A stretch of DNA of 64,000 bases from Cytobacillus oceanisediminis 2691 (GTDB taxonomy: Bacteria > Bacillota > Bacilli > Bacillales > Cytobacillaceae): positions 159,942 through 223,941 of the forward strand of contig NZ_VEEP01000008.1 in NCBI RefSeq assembly GCF_007678455.1, read 5' to 3'. The notes under the pieces are model-generated. The model was not told where the DNA came from. It saw only the letters and a list, made by a program, of their open reading frames with translations, and ran no database searches. A program made the translations under genes and the position numbers. Positions 26,599 to 34,401 of the stretch are shown in pieces. Numbering within the stretch: position 1 is the first letter of the stretch; each line of letters starts with the position of its first letter.

Positions 26599-27472
26599 AC
26601 TGGATTGCTTTCAGTTCATTCTTTTTAAGGAATAGCTCGATTTGATGAGCGGCCATCATCCCAGCTGTGCTGTTCAAATGGATGCCGTCCGTCAGCAGCA
26701 AGTATCCGTTTCGGACCGATATGCGGTCAAGGCTGTAACCGTACACGAAATGGTCGGTGACCGCTTTTTCGTACAGCTTCATGCTGTTTTTCAGCGAGCG
26801 TCCCCTCGTCTGGCCTTTTCCCTTTAGATAGGCTTTTAATTTTTCATTGAATGGAAGGTAGGAAACATTGTGTATTTCCGCGATTTTCTTGATGACGTCA
26901 TTGTACTGGTCAATTTCCTTATTCGCTTTGGAAAAGAGGTTCTCACCAGCCACCGGCAGTGACAAAAGCCCGATATTGGCATGTGTTTCTGCTTTCAGTC
27001 TTGCAACAATCAGGGCAAGGTTCTTTTCATACACCAGTAATGACGGCTTTTCTAATTGCTCCGCAAGCTTGATATTCTTCCTGGCAAACTCAGGAGCTAT
27101 TTTAGCTGAGGCGTCATTCAAGCCGACCAGGAGCACTACATAATCCGGCTGGCATGCAATCACGCTGTCCAGGCGCTGGAGGACGTCATAAGCCGTACTG
27201 CCATTCACGCCTGCGTTGATAAATTGGTAATCCTGGCAGCTCCGCCTCCTGGCTGCGTCATCAACGAAATTGTAGCTGATATTTCCATGGACTACATCGC
27301 CGCCGACCACAGCCACCAGCCTTTTGCCTTCCTGGTGCAGGCCTTTTTCCAGAAAAGCATGCGGATTATTGGCAGGCAAGTGTTTCAACCTGCTCTTCCG
27401 CTGGTAGTACAGTGATAAACTTACCGCAGCGGTCAACAAAAGCACTAAAATTCCGCCAAATAGTAATTCCAT
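26597..27472 (-). CDS. SGNH/GDSL-like hydrolase with altered nucleophile motif
   Basis: The 291-residue protein has one N-terminal membrane anchor (residues 4-23) and an SGNH-like domain facing outward. Block III is GLNDAS near residue 122 and block V is DGIHLN near residue 268, so the Asn and the Asp/His pair are present. Block I, however, reads GGDVVHG instead of GDS: the nucleophile serine position is Val. I checked this in the DNA (GGC GAT GTA GTC CAT GGA). The fold is likely intact but ordinary serine-esterase chemistry is doubtful unless another residue substitutes. Confidence 0.8.
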   Translation of the reverse strand: MELLFGGILVLLLTAAVSLSLYYQRKSRLKHLPANNPHAFLEKGLHQEGKRLVAVVGGDVVHGNISYNFVDDAARRRSCQDYQFINAGVNGSTAYDVLQRLDSVIACQPDYVVLLVGLNDASAKIAPEFARKNIKLAEQLEKPSLLVYEKNLALIVARLKAETHANIGLLSLPVAGENLFSKANKEIDQYNDVIKKIAEIHNVSYLPFNEKLKAYLKGKGQTRGRSLKNSMKLYEKAVTDHFVYGYSLDRISVRNGYLLLTDGIHLNSTAGMMAAHQIELFLKKNELKAIQ

Positions 27473-27732
27473 GTAAAACCCCTCTTCATTATATATTAAT
27501 TAAATATTCTGAATATATATAATAAAATATTCGACAAAAAGCAGAATAATCCCTTTTCTGAGGGTTGTCTCCTGACATTAAAAGATTATAAATCCATTAT
27601 AGCCCTTTATGATATGTGACAGACAATGAAATGGCACAAAAATTTGCACAAATCAAAAAATTACTTTGCAACTTTATTTAGAATTAGGATAAAATTAGGA
27701 TGGTAGAGTTTGGGAGAGGGGAATTTTTACCT

Positions 27733-28989
27733 ATGCTGAAAGCTAGGTTGTATGATTTTACATTATTTTTTGCTGCTATTGCCGTTGCTTTTGGTCTGGG
27801 TGTCTTTACATTAGATAAAAATGTGTTTTTAATCGCATTATTCATTTATTGGTTATTCTCAACCCTTTACAATCATTTACGGATCACCGCGCAAAACGGG
27901 ACACTGAAATTCGACTACGGAATCAGCTATAGTTTATCCTTCGGGATTTTCGCGGGACCGATTGGACTATTTATTTTCGAGACCATCCTCCGATTCACTG
28001 TTTACTTTTCAAGGAAAAGTTCAAAAACCGCTGATGAAGATGAATTCTGGGATACATTTTACAATATAGGCGCACATGCGCTGATTTACTCCATTGGTTA
28101 CTTTTTGTTTCAATGGGGATACGAGGCGTTCAATAACATACCATTTGGTTTCTGGCTCTTGATGTGCATCCTGACTGTGACAACTACTTTAATTTCCTAT
28201 ACTTTTTTATCGACTGCCTTTTTTATCATGGGCGAAATCAAGAATGTCAAGCAGGCTGTCAGGTTTTTCCGGGAAAGCAATAACTGGCTTGACCTGGGTA
28301 AAACAGCGTTCACGAATGGCCTGCTGCTGCTGTTGCTGACAGAACAGAAATGGGACATGGTCGTCGGCCTGTTCATCCTGAACTACCTTGTGAGCCGCTC
28401 CTTCCACTCGAAGTCGCAAAGCATCAAAAACAAGATTGAACGGGACAAGTTCGAACAAATGGCCTATACGGACTTCCTGACCAGGATTCCAAACAGAGCA
28501 TTCATGGATAAAAAAATGTCCGAATTAAACAAGGCTGGTGAAACAGTCGGCATCGTCGTAGCCGATATCGATAAATTCAAGCTGATCAATGACTCGTACA
28601 ATCATGCGGTGGGAGACCGGGTCATCCAGCATTTTGCCAATACTCTCAAAAGCTATTTATCTGCGGACGACTACGTTTTCCGCAGCGGGGGAGAAGAGTT
28701 CACCTTGATCCTGAGGAATAAATCCCTTAACCAAACCATCGATCTCGTTGAAAAAATCCGTCATGGAGTCGAAACAAGCTCAGTCGAAGTCGATTATCAA
28801 TCCGAGAAACATAAAGTTAGCATCACCTCTTCCTTTGGGCTGTATTACTTCAAAGTAAACCAGTATACCTCCATGGAAAAAGGCTACATCTACGCTGACC
28901 AGCTCCTGCTGCAATCGAAGGAGCTCGGCAAAAACAAAGTCACCGTCAAGGACGAGCTACCTCAGAAGACCCCGGTGAATGCCATGTAA
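27733..28989 (+). CDS. Membrane-bound GGDEF diguanylate cyclase
   Basis: The 418-residue protein has about six to seven membrane helices (residues 10-235) and a C-terminal GGDEF domain with an intact RSGGEEF active motif near residue 330. It should make cyclic di-GMP. The inhibitory I-site RxxD, five residues before the motif, reads SADD, so product inhibition is probably absent. ATG 27733 is preferred because GGGAGAGGGG lies about 11 bp upstream; ATG 27700 has no good site. A strong terminator follows directly. Confidence 0.85.
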   Translation: MLKARLYDFTLFFAAIAVAFGLGVFTLDKNVFLIALFIYWLFSTLYNHLRITAQNGTLKFDYGISYSLSFGIFAGPIGLFIFETILRFTVYFSRKSSKTADEDEFWDTFYNIGAHALIYSIGYFLFQWGYEAFNNIPFGFWLLMCILTVTTTLISYTFLSTAFFIMGEIKNVKQAVRFFRESNNWLDLGKTAFTNGLLLLLLTEQKWDMVVGLFILNYLVSRSFHSKSQSIKNKIERDKFEQMAYTDFLTRIPNRAFMDKKMSELNKAGETVGIVVADIDKFKLINDSYNHAVGDRVIQHFANTLKSYLSADDYVFRSGGEEFTLILRNKSLNQTIDLVEKIRHGVETSSVEVDYQSEKHKVSITSSFGLYYFKVNQYTSMEKGYIYADQLLLQSKELGKNKVTVKDELPQKTPVNAM

Positions 28990-29022
28990 AAAGACAGAGA
29001 ACGCGTATCTCTGTCTTTTTTT
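28988..29022 (+). terminator. Terminator after the GGDEF gene
   Basis: AAAAAGACAGAGA pairs with TCTCTGTCTTTTT around a 7-nt loop, ending in a run of seven T. It overlaps the stop codon. Confidence 0.95.
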
Positions 29023-29046
29023 CGTTTGAAGTGTGGCCAGGTGCTG

Positions 29047-29718
29047 ATTTTGACAACTTTGATGTTGTGCACCTCAAACCTGTCTGAATTCAGGGCTTTT
29101 TTTGACAGCTTTTCTGCTTTGCGCCTCGAACCTGTCTGAATTCCGAGCTTTTTTTGACAGCTTTTGGGCCTTCCGCCTCAAACTTGTCTAAATCCAGTTG
29201 TTTTTTTGACAGCTTTTCTGCTCTGCGCCTCAAACCTGTCTAAATTCAGAGCTTTTTTAGACAGCTTTTAGGCCTTGCGCCTCAAACCTGTCTAAATCCA
29301 GTTGTTTTTTTGACAGCTTTTCTGCTCTGCACCTCGAACCTGTCAGGATCCAGGGCTTTTTTTGACAGCTTTTAGGCCTTGCGCCTCAAACCTGCCCAAA
29401 TCCAGAGCTTTTTTTGACAGCTTTTCTGCTCTGCTCCTCGAACCTGTCAGAATCCAGGGCTTTTTTTGACAGCTTTTCTGCTCTGCGCCTCAAACCTGTC
29501 TGAATTCCGAGCTTTTTTTGACAGCTTTTGGGCCTTCCGCCTCAAACTTGTCTAAATCCAGTTGTTTTTTTGACAGCTTTTCTGCTCTGCGCCTCAAACC
29601 TGCCCAAATCCAGAGCTTTTTTTGACAGCTTTTCTGCTCTGCTCCTCGAACCTGTCAGAATCCAGGACTTTTTTTAACAGCTTTTCTGCTCTGCGCCTCA
29701 AACCTGTCTGAATTCCCC
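29047..29718. repeat. 52-bp tandem array 2 (13 units)
   Basis: The GACAGCTTTT core (GACAAC in unit 1, AACAGC in the last) starts at 29052 and then every 52 bp to 29676, thirteen units with no slip. CTGTC and GACAG form the half-sites, and TGTC to GACA start distance is 23 bp (29081 to 29104). The stem is shorter than in array 1 because the base after TGTC is often T opposite T. Linkers alternate between two versions, TCTGCTCTGC and GGGCCTTCC/AGGCCTTGC, which suggests duplication of blocks of two units. It fills the space between converging genes. Confidence 0.95.
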
Positions 29719-29734
29719 TGCATTCAGCATCATC

Positions 29735-30115
29735 TTAAAAATGCATGAATAAATCTGCGGATGCTGCTTCGTTTAATAGCCACTTGATTGGTACTTGTTC
29801 GGCGGGGTAGATAAACTCGAAATTGTCTTTCACATCGAGATCCACGACATACAGTTGGGCTCCCATTTCGACGGCGATTCCAAGGAGGTCATGGACGGAT
29901 GCCACACCAAAGTCATTCAATGCGTTTGATAGATACTCCAAATCCTCGGACGGGACTGATATATACCGTTTATCGAGGATATTCACTCCTTTGCGGGAAA
30001 ATGCAAGGATGACATCCGCACCTGAGGAGGCAGCCCCGACCGCTACATTCAGGGGAGGGTACGCCGACTCCAGTTCATCATGCATGGCCATCACAACTAC
30101 CTTCTTCTTCTCCAT
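29735..30115 (-). CDS. DsrE/DsrF-like protein, copy 2
   Basis: The 126-residue cytoplasmic protein has a DsrE-type Rossmann-like fold (KKKVVVMAMHDELESAYPPL, VGAASSGADVILAFSRKGVN, GAQLYVVDLDV). It lies 16 bp after its neighbour and shares with it the phrase LDKRY(I/L). It lacks the cysteine typical of sulfur-carrying DsrE proteins in the usual loop, so a sulfur-relay role is uncertain. The pair probably forms one operon under the dyad at 30561. Confidence 0.78.
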   Translation of the reverse strand: MEKKKVVVMAMHDELESAYPPLNVAVGAASSGADVILAFSRKGVNILDKRYISVPSEDLEYLSNALNDFGVASVHDLLGIAVEMGAQLYVVDLDVKDNFEFIYPAEQVPIKWLLNEAASADLFMHF

Positions 30116-30131
30116 CAGGCCTTCACCTCCA

Positions 30132-30479
30132 TCAGTAACTTAGCACCGCATCTGCCTGGTAAGCGGCTTCTAAAAAAGTTGCAACACCTGACAACTCTGC
30201 TCCTTCAACAAGTTCCAGCCCATCAGCGATCAGCACATTCATCTGGCAGCCAAAGAACTTGATTCCCAAATCCATCGCCTGCTTCATCTGTTTTTGCAAA
30301 TCGATATTGTGGGTTCTTTCCATGATCTTCAAATATCGTTTATCCAGCACCCTGGCGCCGTCCAAATCAAAGAAAATCGCTACCTCATTGTCTTCCTCTG
30401 CTTTTTTCAGGGCTTTTTTCAAAACATAAGGAACATTTGAGCTCAATGAAACGAAATAAACAAATTTTTTTTTGGCCAT
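30132..30479 (-). CDS. DsrE/DsrF-like protein, copy 1
   Basis: The 115-residue protein begins MAKKKFVYFVSLSSNVPYVL and contains EVAIFFDLDGARVLDKRYLK. It also has a Cys in KFFGCQMNVLIADG near residue 77, which matches the active-site Cys position of DsrE-type sulfur acceptors. The start 30479 follows AAGGGT; an in-frame upstream extension has no ribosome binding site. It is followed 16 bp later by the second DsrE-like gene. The two may form a heterocomplex in which only this subunit carries the Cys (inference). Confidence 0.8.
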   Translation of the reverse strand: MAKKKFVYFVSLSSNVPYVLKKALKKAEEDNEVAIFFDLDGARVLDKRYLKIMERTHNIDLQKQMKQAMDLGIKFFGCQMNVLIADGLELVEGAELSGVATFLEAAYQADAVLSY

Positions 30480-30560
30480 CGGCGACCCTTCTTTCGTTAG
30501 TTTGCTACAACTATTTATTTTGTCCAAACGATGATTTAACATGAACAGTTCACATTATTA

Positions 30561-30578
30561 TATACCCAATATGGTATA
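30561..30578. promoter_or_regulatory. CsoR/CstR-type operator upstream of the DsrE pair
   Basis: TATACCCAATATGGTATA is a dyad: TATACC and GGTATA flank a 6-bp centre. CstR and CsoR operators have the form ATACCC-N4-GGGTAT; here one base of the right half differs (TGGTAT). CstR controls persulfide-handling genes in Firmicutes, and DsrE-like proteins fit such a regulon. The regulator gene is not in the window. Confidence 0.5.
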
Positions 30579-30589
30579 TTTAGAAGCAA

Positions 30590-30632
30590 AAAAAACAGAC
30601 AGCCCTGGGTTACAATTCCCTGCTGCCTGTCC
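30590..30632 (-). terminator. Terminator after the cupin gene
   Basis: On the minus strand ACAG-GCAGC-GGG pairs with CCC-GCTG-CTGT, with small internal bulges, and is followed by eight T. It ends about 10 bp before the CstR-like dyad. Confidence 0.8.
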
Positions 30633-30640
30633 ACCTTTCC

Positions 30641-31138
30641 TTATTTTACCCATTTTTGAAGAAGTGGTCCTGATTCCCCATATACCGGATCCGTTTCCGG
30701 CACGGGTACGTATTTAATTTGGGAGAGAGCCTGCGCCCGTGTGCCAGGGTCTTCTGTTTTCAAATCCGGCTTCCTTCCGTTGGGATAGGCACCCACGACT
30801 GCAAAATCCTGGCTGCTGTCAATCTTCTTGTGGCCAGTCCCAGCCGGCAGGACAACTACATCTCCGGCTTTCAGCTCAAGACGCTCTCCGCTGTCCCCGC
30901 CGATTTGCACGGTTGCGCTGCCTGCTTTCACGCCTAACACCTCATGGGTGTTGGTATGATAGTGGTGGTAATCGTAAATATCACCCGTCCAGGTTCCTGT
31001 CCAGTTATGCTGCTCGAATTGTTCCTCCATGCTTAAGTTGCCGTCAAAAACACCCTGGTAGACAATGACCGGCAATGTCGGATTGTTTGGAATATCACCT
31101 GTGTCCTGTGCAAAAAACGATTGTATTTGTGTTCCCAT
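30641..31138 (-). CDS. Cupin-domain protein
   Basis: The 165-residue protein has a single cupin fold with metal-binding residues in DIYDYHHYHTNTHEVLGV and GDVVVLPAGTGHK, giving two or three His and one Glu. It has no signal peptide. The family includes dioxygenases, sugar isomerases and storage proteins; a specific reaction cannot be named. Start ATG is preceded by AAAGGAGCAG on the minus strand. Confidence 0.83.
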   Translation of the reverse strand: MGTQIQSFFAQDTGDIPNNPTLPVIVYQGVFDGNLSMEEQFEQHNWTGTWTGDIYDYHHYHTNTHEVLGVKAGSATVQIGGDSGERLELKAGDVVVLPAGTGHKKIDSSQDFAVVGAYPNGRKPDLKTEDPGTRAQALSQIKYVPVPETDPVYGESGPLLQKWVK

Positions 31139-31229
31139 TGTGGAATCTGCTCCTTTCTTTTAAAAGGTTAAAAGTTAAGTGCCACCCACAATGATGGCAT
31201 CGGCCAAAAAGGCCTCTGCTTATCTCTAC

Positions 31230-32078
31230 CTAAAATCCTCGTGTGTTAAACGTGTCTCCCTGTTCAAGGTTGCCTGCTTTATAACCTTTGTAGAACCAGC
31301 TCTTTCTTTGTTCGGATGTACCGTGTGTGAAGCTTTCCGGAACGACATAGCCCTGTGACCGTTTCTGGATGGTGTCATCCCCGACGGCACTTGCTGCATT
31401 CAGTGCTTCCTCAAGGTCGCCTTCTTCAACCACACCCATCCCCTGGGCATGGTGCGCCCATACGCCTGCCAAATAATCTGCCTGCAGTTCAAAACGCACT
31501 TGATATTTATTGAATTCCGTCTGATCCAGCTTGCCGCGAAGTGAATTCAGTTTATCGGATGTTCCCAATAATGTTTGCACATGGTGGCCGACCTCATGGG
31601 CAATGACATATGCCATCGCGAAATCACCAGGCGCCTGGAATTTAGTCTGTAGTTCATCATAAAAGCTCAGGTCGATATACAGCTTCTGATCACCCGGACA
31701 GTAAAACGGCCCTACCTGTGAACCCGCCATTCCGCAGGCTGACTGAACACTCCCGGAATACAGCACGAGAGTAGGCTCCTGATATTCCATTCCTTGTTCC
31801 CTGAATACATCGGACCACACTTCCTCTGTATCGGCCAGGACGACTGAAACGAATTGGGCAAGCTCCTCTTCCTCTGCTGTTTGCTGGTAAGGAGCGGGCG
31901 ACTGGTTACCGCCATTCGTCATATTGTTGAGGACATCACCCATATCGCCCCCTCCGAGGAAGGTCATGACTACCAGTAGGATGATCCCGCCAATGCCGCC
32001 GCCCATGAGCATGCCTCCGCCGCCTCTACCCCTTCTATCTTCTACATTGCTGCTCGCTCTTCTGCCTTTCCATTCCAT
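31230..32078 (-). CDS. YpfJ-type neutral zinc metallopeptidase
   Basis: The 282-residue protein has a short basic Gly/Arg-rich N-terminus and one membrane segment (GGIGGIILLVVMTFLGG). The zinc-binding motif HEVGHHVQ lies near residue 165, with a third ligand likely in the ELQADYLAG segment. It matches the YpfJ/putative neutral zinc metallopeptidase family. ATG 32078 follows GGGAGG. The catalytic domain should face outward from the membrane. Confidence 0.88.
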   Translation of the reverse strand: MEWKGRRASSNVEDRRGRGGGGMLMGGGIGGIILLVVMTFLGGGDMGDVLNNMTNGGNQSPAPYQQTAEEEELAQFVSVVLADTEEVWSDVFREQGMEYQEPTLVLYSGSVQSACGMAGSQVGPFYCPGDQKLYIDLSFYDELQTKFQAPGDFAMAYVIAHEVGHHVQTLLGTSDKLNSLRGKLDQTEFNKYQVRFELQADYLAGVWAHHAQGMGVVEEGDLEEALNAASAVGDDTIQKRSQGYVVPESFTHGTSEQRKSWFYKGYKAGNLEQGDTFNTRGF

Positions 32079-32251
32079 GTTGATGGTTCCTCCCTGCTTT
32101 ATAAAAAACAATGATTGGACATGCTAATTGATTTCCTTAGTGTTATACCCGCTATGAGGCGATTTATTTGCGTTTCCAGGAATATTTTTTGCAGCAGCAA
32201 TGGTTTCCAGAAAATCAAAGAATAACCTGCAGGGGTAACTTAAAAAAATTA

Positions 32252-32279
32252 AAGCAGTTCACCCAAAAGTGAACTGCTT
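32252..32279 (-). terminator. Terminator of the glycine-oxidase-like gene
   Basis: AAGCAGTTCAC pairs with GTGAACTGCTT around a 6-nt loop, followed on the minus strand by TTTAATTTTTTT. Confidence 0.92.
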
Positions 32280-32290
32280 CCCGTCATTGC

Positions 32291-33418
32291 CTAGGAAATA
32301 TCCATGACTATTGCTTCTGATAGATCGTACAAGGCAAGATCAATATCCAATTTTCTGCCTGATGCAAGTTGGGCAAGCTGGTACCCAAGATATGGACCGA
32401 CTGTCAGGCCTGAGGACCCGAGTCCATTTGCCACGAACAGATTCTCGAACCCTGGAACCTGCCCAATGATCGGGAGGAAGTTTGGAGCGACAGGGCGGAA
32501 GCCTACTTTCGTTTCAATAAAAGTCCCATCTGCCAGGCCAGGTGCTGCCTCCAAGCCTTTATCAAGTATTTCATGCATACCGCCCAGGGTCGGCCGCCGA
32601 TCATATCCCATATCGTTTTCATGTGTGGCGCCAATCACTACTTTTCCGGCATCGAAAGCCACGATATATTGATTATTCGGCGGCATCACAACAGGCCAGT
32701 CTCCCGTTTTCTTGTTTTCGAGTTGCAGATGGACGATTTGGGCTTTTTGAGGAGTGATTTTCAGCTCCATCCCAAGCGGCCTTAACAGCTCAGGCGCCCA
32801 TGCACCTGCTGTGATGATCAACTTATCCGCTACATATCTCGTTCCGCTGACAATGGCCCCTGTTACCTTGCCGTTGGAAAAATCAAGGTCCGCACTTCCT
32901 TCTATCCACCTGGCACCGTGTTTTTGTGCAGACGCTAATAATGCCTGCCGAAGCAGACGCCCATTCACACGTGCAGCCCCGCTTACATGGACAGAAGAAA
33001 ACGCCTCGGATAGCGGCGGGAACAACGCTCTTGTTTCCTCCGTACCAAGCTGCTGGATATTTCCTATATCAGGTGCTTCCCCCCTTCTTTGTATCGCTCT
33101 TTCTTCCATTTTGACTAATTTCTCTGAAACGGTATGGAGGCTTATAGCACCTGTTCGCTTATAGCCGGTTTCATGTTCACCATCTTGTTCTAGCTGTTCT
33201 ATCAGCGATTTATAATAGGCAGCCCCATTTTTCGCTAGGAAATACCACGCCTTGTTTCGCCGCTGGCTCAGCCACGGACAGATGATCCCGGCAGCAGCGT
33301 CTGTTGCCTGCCCCGGCTCTCCTCGATCAATGATTGTCACACTCTTTCCGGCCTTCGCTAAATGATAAGCAGTAGAGGCACCCAGAATTCCTGCCCCGAT
33401 GACTACATATTTTTCCAT
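32291..33418 (-). CDS. FAD-dependent amino-acid oxidase (DAO/glycine-oxidase type)
   Basis: The 375-residue protein begins with the FAD motif YVVIGAGILGASTAYHLAKAG and ends with the C-terminal flavin-binding GLGSSGLTVGPYLGYQLA. Between them lie residues typical of DadA/glycine oxidase proteins (GQATDAAAGIICPWLSQ, RPVAPNFLPIIG). Soluble, no signal peptide. The exact amine substrate cannot be decided: glycine, sarcosine and D-amino acids are all handled by relatives. It is a single gene with its own terminator. Confidence 0.83.
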   Translation of the reverse strand: MEKYVVIGAGILGASTAYHLAKAGKSVTIIDRGEPGQATDAAAGIICPWLSQRRNKAWYFLAKNGAAYYKSLIEQLEQDGEHETGYKRTGAISLHTVSEKLVKMEERAIQRRGEAPDIGNIQQLGTEETRALFPPLSEAFSSVHVSGAARVNGRLLRQALLASAQKHGARWIEGSADLDFSNGKVTGAIVSGTRYVADKLIITAGAWAPELLRPLGMELKITPQKAQIVHLQLENKKTGDWPVVMPPNNQYIVAFDAGKVVIGATHENDMGYDRRPTLGGMHEILDKGLEAAPGLADGTFIETKVGFRPVAPNFLPIIGQVPGFENLFVANGLGSSGLTVGPYLGYQLAQLASGRKLDIDLALYDLSEAIVMDIS

Positions 33419-33547
33419 CCAAACACCTTTTTCTGTAAAAGTTTCCTGTTTACCATTCTACAGAAATTCCGTTACAGACTCAAAAGGCTTATGTCAATTG
33501 AACTCAAAGGTATGTACAGAGGGATCGTTCTGTACATGAATTATACC

Positions 33548-34009
33548 TCATTCAACCTTGCCATTGGCAGGACGTTTTCTTCGAATTGCCTCTCCGGCGA
33601 TCACCAGCAACAATCCTAACGCCAGGAAGGAAATATCATAAAATAGAGCGTTTGGATCGCCTGGTTTTACACGATGGATTTTTAAAAGGTGATGGTTTAT
33701 CAAACCCTCAACCAAATTGAAAATGCCTGCTCCGGTTAAAAATCCGCCAACAAGCCGGTTAACCCCCCGTGATACCTCTGACGGTCTGCCTGCCAGCCAC
33801 AAGAGGATCCCTCCTATGACCAGAGCGACTGTCACACCAAAATGGAAGATTCCATCACTTGCTATCTGCCCAGGCCTGGTTGTATCCGTTACAACGCTAT
33901 GCCACTGGAGCAATTGGTGAAAAATAATGCCGTCCATCGCCCCCATAAACCCAAAGCCAAGAATAAAACTGCCTATTCCAAGGAAATTTTTTTTCGTTTT
34001 TGGGCTCAT
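33548..34009 (-). CDS. DUF2243 membrane protein
   Basis: The 153-residue protein has four membrane helices and family features at the start (GIGSFILGFGFMGAMDGIIFHQLL with the following LQWHSV) and in the last third (NLVEGLINHHLLKIHRVKPG). Paired His residues within or near helices suggest metal or haem binding (inference). The function is unknown. A single gene. Confidence 0.85.
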   Translation of the reverse strand: MSPKTKKNFLGIGSFILGFGFMGAMDGIIFHQLLQWHSVVTDTTRPGQIASDGIFHFGVTVALVIGGILLWLAGRPSEVSRGVNRLVGGFLTGAGIFNLVEGLINHHLLKIHRVKPGDPNALFYDISFLALGLLLVIAGEAIRRKRPANGKVE

Positions 34010-34184
34010 TGCAAAACTCCTCTCGGGATATATTTCAACTTTTGATTTATTTATCCAAACTGACCGGCAACTAACCTTTTATCAGGATGAAAAAGGTTTT
34101 GATAATGAAAAAGTTTTTAAGACTCTCTTTTCGCTATACCCCCACGGTTTCTGATATAATTTTCTTTATCGTTAAAAGTTATCG

Positions 34185-34376
34185 TTAAAGGCTGTTTTCG
34201 TAAAGATTGTTGTTAAAATCCTAAAGCCGATTTTAACGTGGTAAAAAGCCATTTGCAGTTCGGAATTAAGTGTGCAGGCTCTTTTCTCATCATTAACTTT
34301 AATTTTGTGGACAAAAACAGGTCATTCAATCCCAATTATGTTGCCAAAAGCAACAAAGTTTGAGAAAAGAGCTTAG
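34185..34376 (-). repeat. Dispersed intergenic repeat, copy B (~190 bp)
   Basis: Read on the minus strand this segment aligns with 2961-3150. Nearly identical blocks are the CTCTTTTCT and AAACTTTGTTGCT end, ATGAGAAAAGAGC in the middle and the 50-bp block from GTTAAAATC through ACAGCCTTTAA. The stretch between the first two blocks is diverged. The same 9-bp GTTAAAATC/GATTTTAAC stem is present. The rest of 34010-34400 is A/T-rich and holds promoter sequence for both flanking genes. The copy ends about 25 bp before the MFS gene. Confidence 0.8.
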
Positions 34377-34401
34377 TTAAAATAATGGAGTGAAAACGAA
34401 A

